This document shows, in pieces, positions 60,437 to 64,000 of a DNA stretch of 64,000 bases. The translations under genes and the position numbers were made by a program. Location: the NCBI GenBank assembly GCA_017607445.1, contig JAEVHH010000004.1:4092001-4156000 (forward strand). The letters are read 5' to 3'. Under the pieces are notes generated by a model. It was not told the origin of the DNA. It did not search any database and was given only the letters and a program-made list of their open reading frames with translations. Position 1 is the stretch's first letter. Each line of letters starts with the position of its first letter. The DNA is from Histoplasma ohiense. Taxonomy: Eukaryota > Ascomycota > Eurotiomycetes > Onygenales > Ajellomycetaceae.

Positions 60437-63410
60437 AAACCAGGCATCGTCCGTTTGGGATCAAGCAAACGATGAGGTCGATGTCTGGTGCCGGACATGG
60501 GCTGAGACAAGCCCGGAGCAGGGGCTTGATACCAAGCAGCCACCGGGCCAAATCTGAGCAACTCGGTCCCAAGACGGCTTGAGACACCCTGGGATGGCCG
60601 TGGTAGATGGCAAATCATGGCTTCATAACCTCGGAGGTCACGATAGTCACATCCTCCTCCTCCTCCCTCTCGGTGTGCGGCCACGCACGAGGAGAACAAT
60701 ATTCGATCCGGGTCTGTTCCCATGGATCGGGTCCCAACTCAAATCCCTTGCGTTTTTTCCTTTCCGGCCCAGCCCAAAACCACCCAAATCCCCCCCAACA
60801 GGCCCCGGCTTCCCGATCTTCAACGCTAGGTGGTAATTACCCGGTTTGTTCGCCTACAGAACAGAATCCGGTTGCACCGCCGCTGCTCTCGCCCCAAAGA
60901 GACACGCGACCCTATTGTTCAGAAGTATCCCGCGGATCACAAATCCAGAGTGAGTACGGAGTACTCCTGCACTGCTGGTATCCCACGAAAGCAAGAGCGC
61001 CACTTTGTCCATGAGTGCCCTGCCCGCCAATCCCCTCTCATTTTTGCCCATGTGGGATGCCTCCGGCGAATTGTGGGCGTGGTGTGGCGCAGTGCAAGAA
61101 CACCGATGGAGGAAGTTCGTTCCAAGCCAGATGGAGACCGGTCTTGGAAAGCTAAGACGCTACTGGATGGACTGCCACTGGCGACAGACCATGTCAGCAA
61201 AACATGCAGGGACAGGGGTATTGGCGGTGCACAAAATTGGCGTTGTGGAAAGCGTGCCAATGAGGGACAGCCAGGAAAAGGGGGCATCATCAGCTCTTGG
61301 AATTTGGATTCGGGTTTGCGTTGAGTTGTAGAACTTGGAATAACTGTAACCAATAAAAGAAAGATTCGCCAGCAAAAAGGAAAAGAAAGAGAGGAAATTT
61401 CTTCATGAGGGGGAGACGGTGACGTTTTCCATTTCCCATATGCGCGCCCCTTTCAAATAGTATCTGTGGGTTTCCCTGAAATTTTCAATATAACTACTCC
61501 GTATTTATTATATTATTCCTATTATTCACTACTCCTGGTGTCTAACCCTGTTTTGTGCATCCAGGAACCTGGTTGCACAATATCCATTGTCATCCACAAC
61601 ATCCTAGTATGCAATGCAGGAAAGAGTCCCTAATATCCGACAAGGGATTGGGCTACCATCTCGACAGGGGAAATACGGGTTGCAGTCAGTCAGACATCTC
61701 CGAGAATGAGAGAGGAAAAAAAAAACAAATCAAGGGCGTTGAAGATATATCCAGAAGGAATGAAATCGGGCAGGATAGAAGGAAACATGCTTCTGCATTA
61801 TTTTTTGACACGCTCGATTCCGACTTGAAGTCATCACTACTACTACTAATCAATTACGTTGGTCAGTTCCTCCTCCTTGTGTAAGTTTCGGAGCGAATGA
61901 TAAACATTCAACAACCCTTCCTGTTCCTGGAATTTGTTTGCACGTTGTCCTGTACCAAGGTTAGTCGAATCTTAAGGTTGAGTTTCTGGCGCACCTCGGC
62001 GTCACGATTGAGCTTTTCACTGGTTTACACTGCAGTTGGGCCCTTCATTCATTCTCACGCTGTCGTTTTCTTTCTTCAGAACGTTTTCTCCCTTCCATCG
62101 AGAGCGGGGGGGTTTCACCATCGCCTATGATATCCCTCCGTCTCATGGCGACTGCAGGAAACCCGTGCTCTCGGAGCAGCCCTCGAACATTTACCTCGTC
62201 TCGTCTTCCCTCACTGAATTGGCGTGTGGAAAAAGATGTGATGGCACTTTTTTTGCTGCTTTAAGCTGCCTGGACATGCTGACCTCGCAAAAAGGTCCTC
62301 CGTCTATTACACTGGCATCTATCTAGGGCCCACCAGGATGTCTGGCTGATCCATCATCGCCCGGTATAGTTTGCTCAGATGAAAACTGCCGTGGTGAACA
62401 GCCCAAAGGCCTCAAGTGAGGGGCCGCGTGGCAACACGTCCCGTGTCATCTTGACCTGCACGAGAAATTTTCAGATTTTCCGAGCAGCGTTTTCCAAAGA
62501 AAGGGAAAGCCCATTCAATGGCTGCGGAGATGGCCTACAGAGCATACCAGCGAGAACTGAAAACGGCAATTATTTAACTTTACAGTCCACACACAACTCA
62601 ATTGCAACCTAGCAGAACTGGCTTTGATCATAGCAGTTCCTGTGACGTTGAATGGGGAAAGGAGTCGGCGGGTATGGTTCGACAGAGCGCCATTGCCATT
62701 AACAGAACATATTGTTGCCTGGTTCTACTCTGGGTTCCCTTGTCCGGTCAAGCAATGCACTTACAATACACATTCCGATTTGATCTCACACCATGGGCAA
62801 ATAAGTCCGGGCCCAAGCCAACTCCGTCTACATCCACGTTGGCCCTATCACAAGCAGCCGGTACGCTACTAGAAATAAAATAAATAAAAGACATTCCATC
62901 ATTGACCCCATGACGTCAAAAAAACATGGAATAACAAAAGAAAAGAGGAAGAAAACGGAGAAAACGGGGACAAGACACTGTCAATCAATACACTCTGAGA
63001 TGCAACAGGAGAAAAAAAGACACGTAAAAATATTCACAAACCTTCCGGGCTCAAGAACTGAGCAGATTTATTCCGGATTTTACGAAGCCAAAGGGACCAT
63101 GACAAGGGATGCAAGAGGTTTTATATGGCTTAAGGTTTCTCCTCCATATATTTGTCTGGGTTTGGAAGCCAGTGGCGGAGGCTTGGCCTGGGAACAGGGG
63201 GGTCACATCCAGCAACGTCCCGGAACGCGTATTTTGCATTCGTCTCTTGGTTCGCTCACCAGTTCCCAATATACGTTGTGACAAATTCAGCCTTCTCAGT
63301 TTCAATGGTGTATGACACAGTAAAGTGTGTTGCTATGTTTTTAAAATCGTCATGCCGCCGGAGAGAAACGTGTACAAGTATCCTCTGGCTGAATATGACC
63401 CATCTTATTT

Positions 63411-63440
63411 CCTTTTTCTTTCTTTCTTTCTTTCTTTCTT
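63411..63440. repeat. (TTTC)n microsatellite
   Basis: About seven units of TTTC in non-coding sequence. Confidence 0.9.
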
Positions 63441-64000
63441 TCTGTTCTTTTTATTGCTCCAGAAACTCTCAAGTAATCTTACCACTTGCCATTTCTTGTT
63501 ACCTACACCGTTCAAAATCAGCACTTTGTTTTTTGAACTCAGAATCCACAAGCAACTATGTAGTTGCAACCAAATCATCAAGAAGCAGAACAGACCATCG
63601 CATGTTGAAAAAGATGGAATGGAAGCTGCCCGTTCCGCGGCTACCCAGACGACCGCGAAATAATCACGCCCGGGAATCTATCGCCAGCAGCGTTGGGCAG
63701 GCAGACGGCTACCCTGACGCTGCCTGCTGATACTGTAGAGTTGTACGTACATTGGGCATGTAACTACTTAGTTACCGTTTTTGAGCCAAATAAAACGTAC
63801 TGCATGAATATATCTATTCACGCTCACGGCTCAAAGACAAACAAACTCCTGATCTTCTTTCGAGATCTCTTTCTGGCTAGCCAGTGAGAAAGAAAAGGTC
63901 TCATATTCTCAGATGGCACCCTGTCCATGAGAGTTGAAAAGAATTGCCAATGTCTCCTCGTCGGCAAGGTCCGCATATGCACATATGTGGGTGGATATGA

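Larger units (their letters stand above)
60080..64000. other. Gene-free right end of the window
   Basis: Promoter of the acyltransferase at the left, with a (GA)n run at 60404-60436. TACGGAGTA lies at 60955-60963 and TACTCCGTA at 61495-61503. A TTTC repeat lies at 63411-63440. Frames at 60103-60723 and 63152-63730 are repeat-driven or lack family features. I recognise no gene here, though an intron-rich gene with short exons could be missed. Confidence 0.5.

Noticed and set aside
1..64000. CRISPR arrays, bacterial operons or prophage
   Set aside because: Spliceosomal introns and eukaryotic gene families throughout; none of the tandem repeats has repeat-spacer structure.

Overview
The window is nuclear DNA of a filamentous ascomycete. 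Genes carry short introns (about 45-140 bases) with GTRNGT-type donors. The gene set (fungal calmodulin, Srp72, Tlg2, Rtt103, clathrin light chain, Mediator Med20, a Dnf3-type flippase, a TALE homeobox factor) fits Pezizomycotina, most likely Eurotiomycetes. Intergenic spacers are long and rich in microsatellites and poly(A/T) tracts. I cannot name the species from sequence alone. I rebuilt gene models by joining frames across canonical splice sites, and exon sums are multiples of three in every complete model.

Layout. 1-1272 (-): 5' part of an MFS anion:cation symporter that runs off the left edge. 3901-5493 (+): BTB/POZ protein. 6583-11916 (-): large P4-ATPase (Dnf3-like). 14239-15173 (+): small Rossmann-fold oxidoreductase, followed by an apparent relic of an APH-like kinase on the minus strand (about 15400-15890). 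17129-19843 (-): proline/glutamine-rich von Willebrand A protein. 20960-23200 (-): SRP72. 23992-25399 (-): classical SDR. 25400-40944 is a gene-poor 15.5 kb tract whose only recognisable gene is a three-exon TALE homeobox factor at 33001-34181 (-).

40945-42987 (-): diflavin-reductase-like protein that lacks the flavodoxin domain. 45687-46895 (+): MED20 with a polyglutamine insert. 47994-48928 (-): calmodulin in six exons. 50949-52508 (+): TLG2 syntaxin. 53214-54957 (-): RTT103, divergent from 55457-56500 (+): clathrin light chain. 58502-60079 (-): acyltransferase-3 membrane protein. 60080-64000 shows no convincing gene.

How the genes relate. There is no metabolic cluster. Several genes act in the secretory and endosomal system: the flippase, SRP72, Tlg2 and clathrin light chain, with calmodulin as a general regulator. 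Their proximity may be coincidence. RTT103 and MED20 are RNA polymerase II factors. The most unusual points are the isolated homeobox gene in a long non-coding tract, the flavodoxin-less reductase with a CCGGGCC motif, a cluster of perfect hairpins at 40072-40312, a pair of strongly over-represented GTAC-bearing intergenic motifs, and a 70-base minisatellite whose 7-base register is kept while its sequence drifts.
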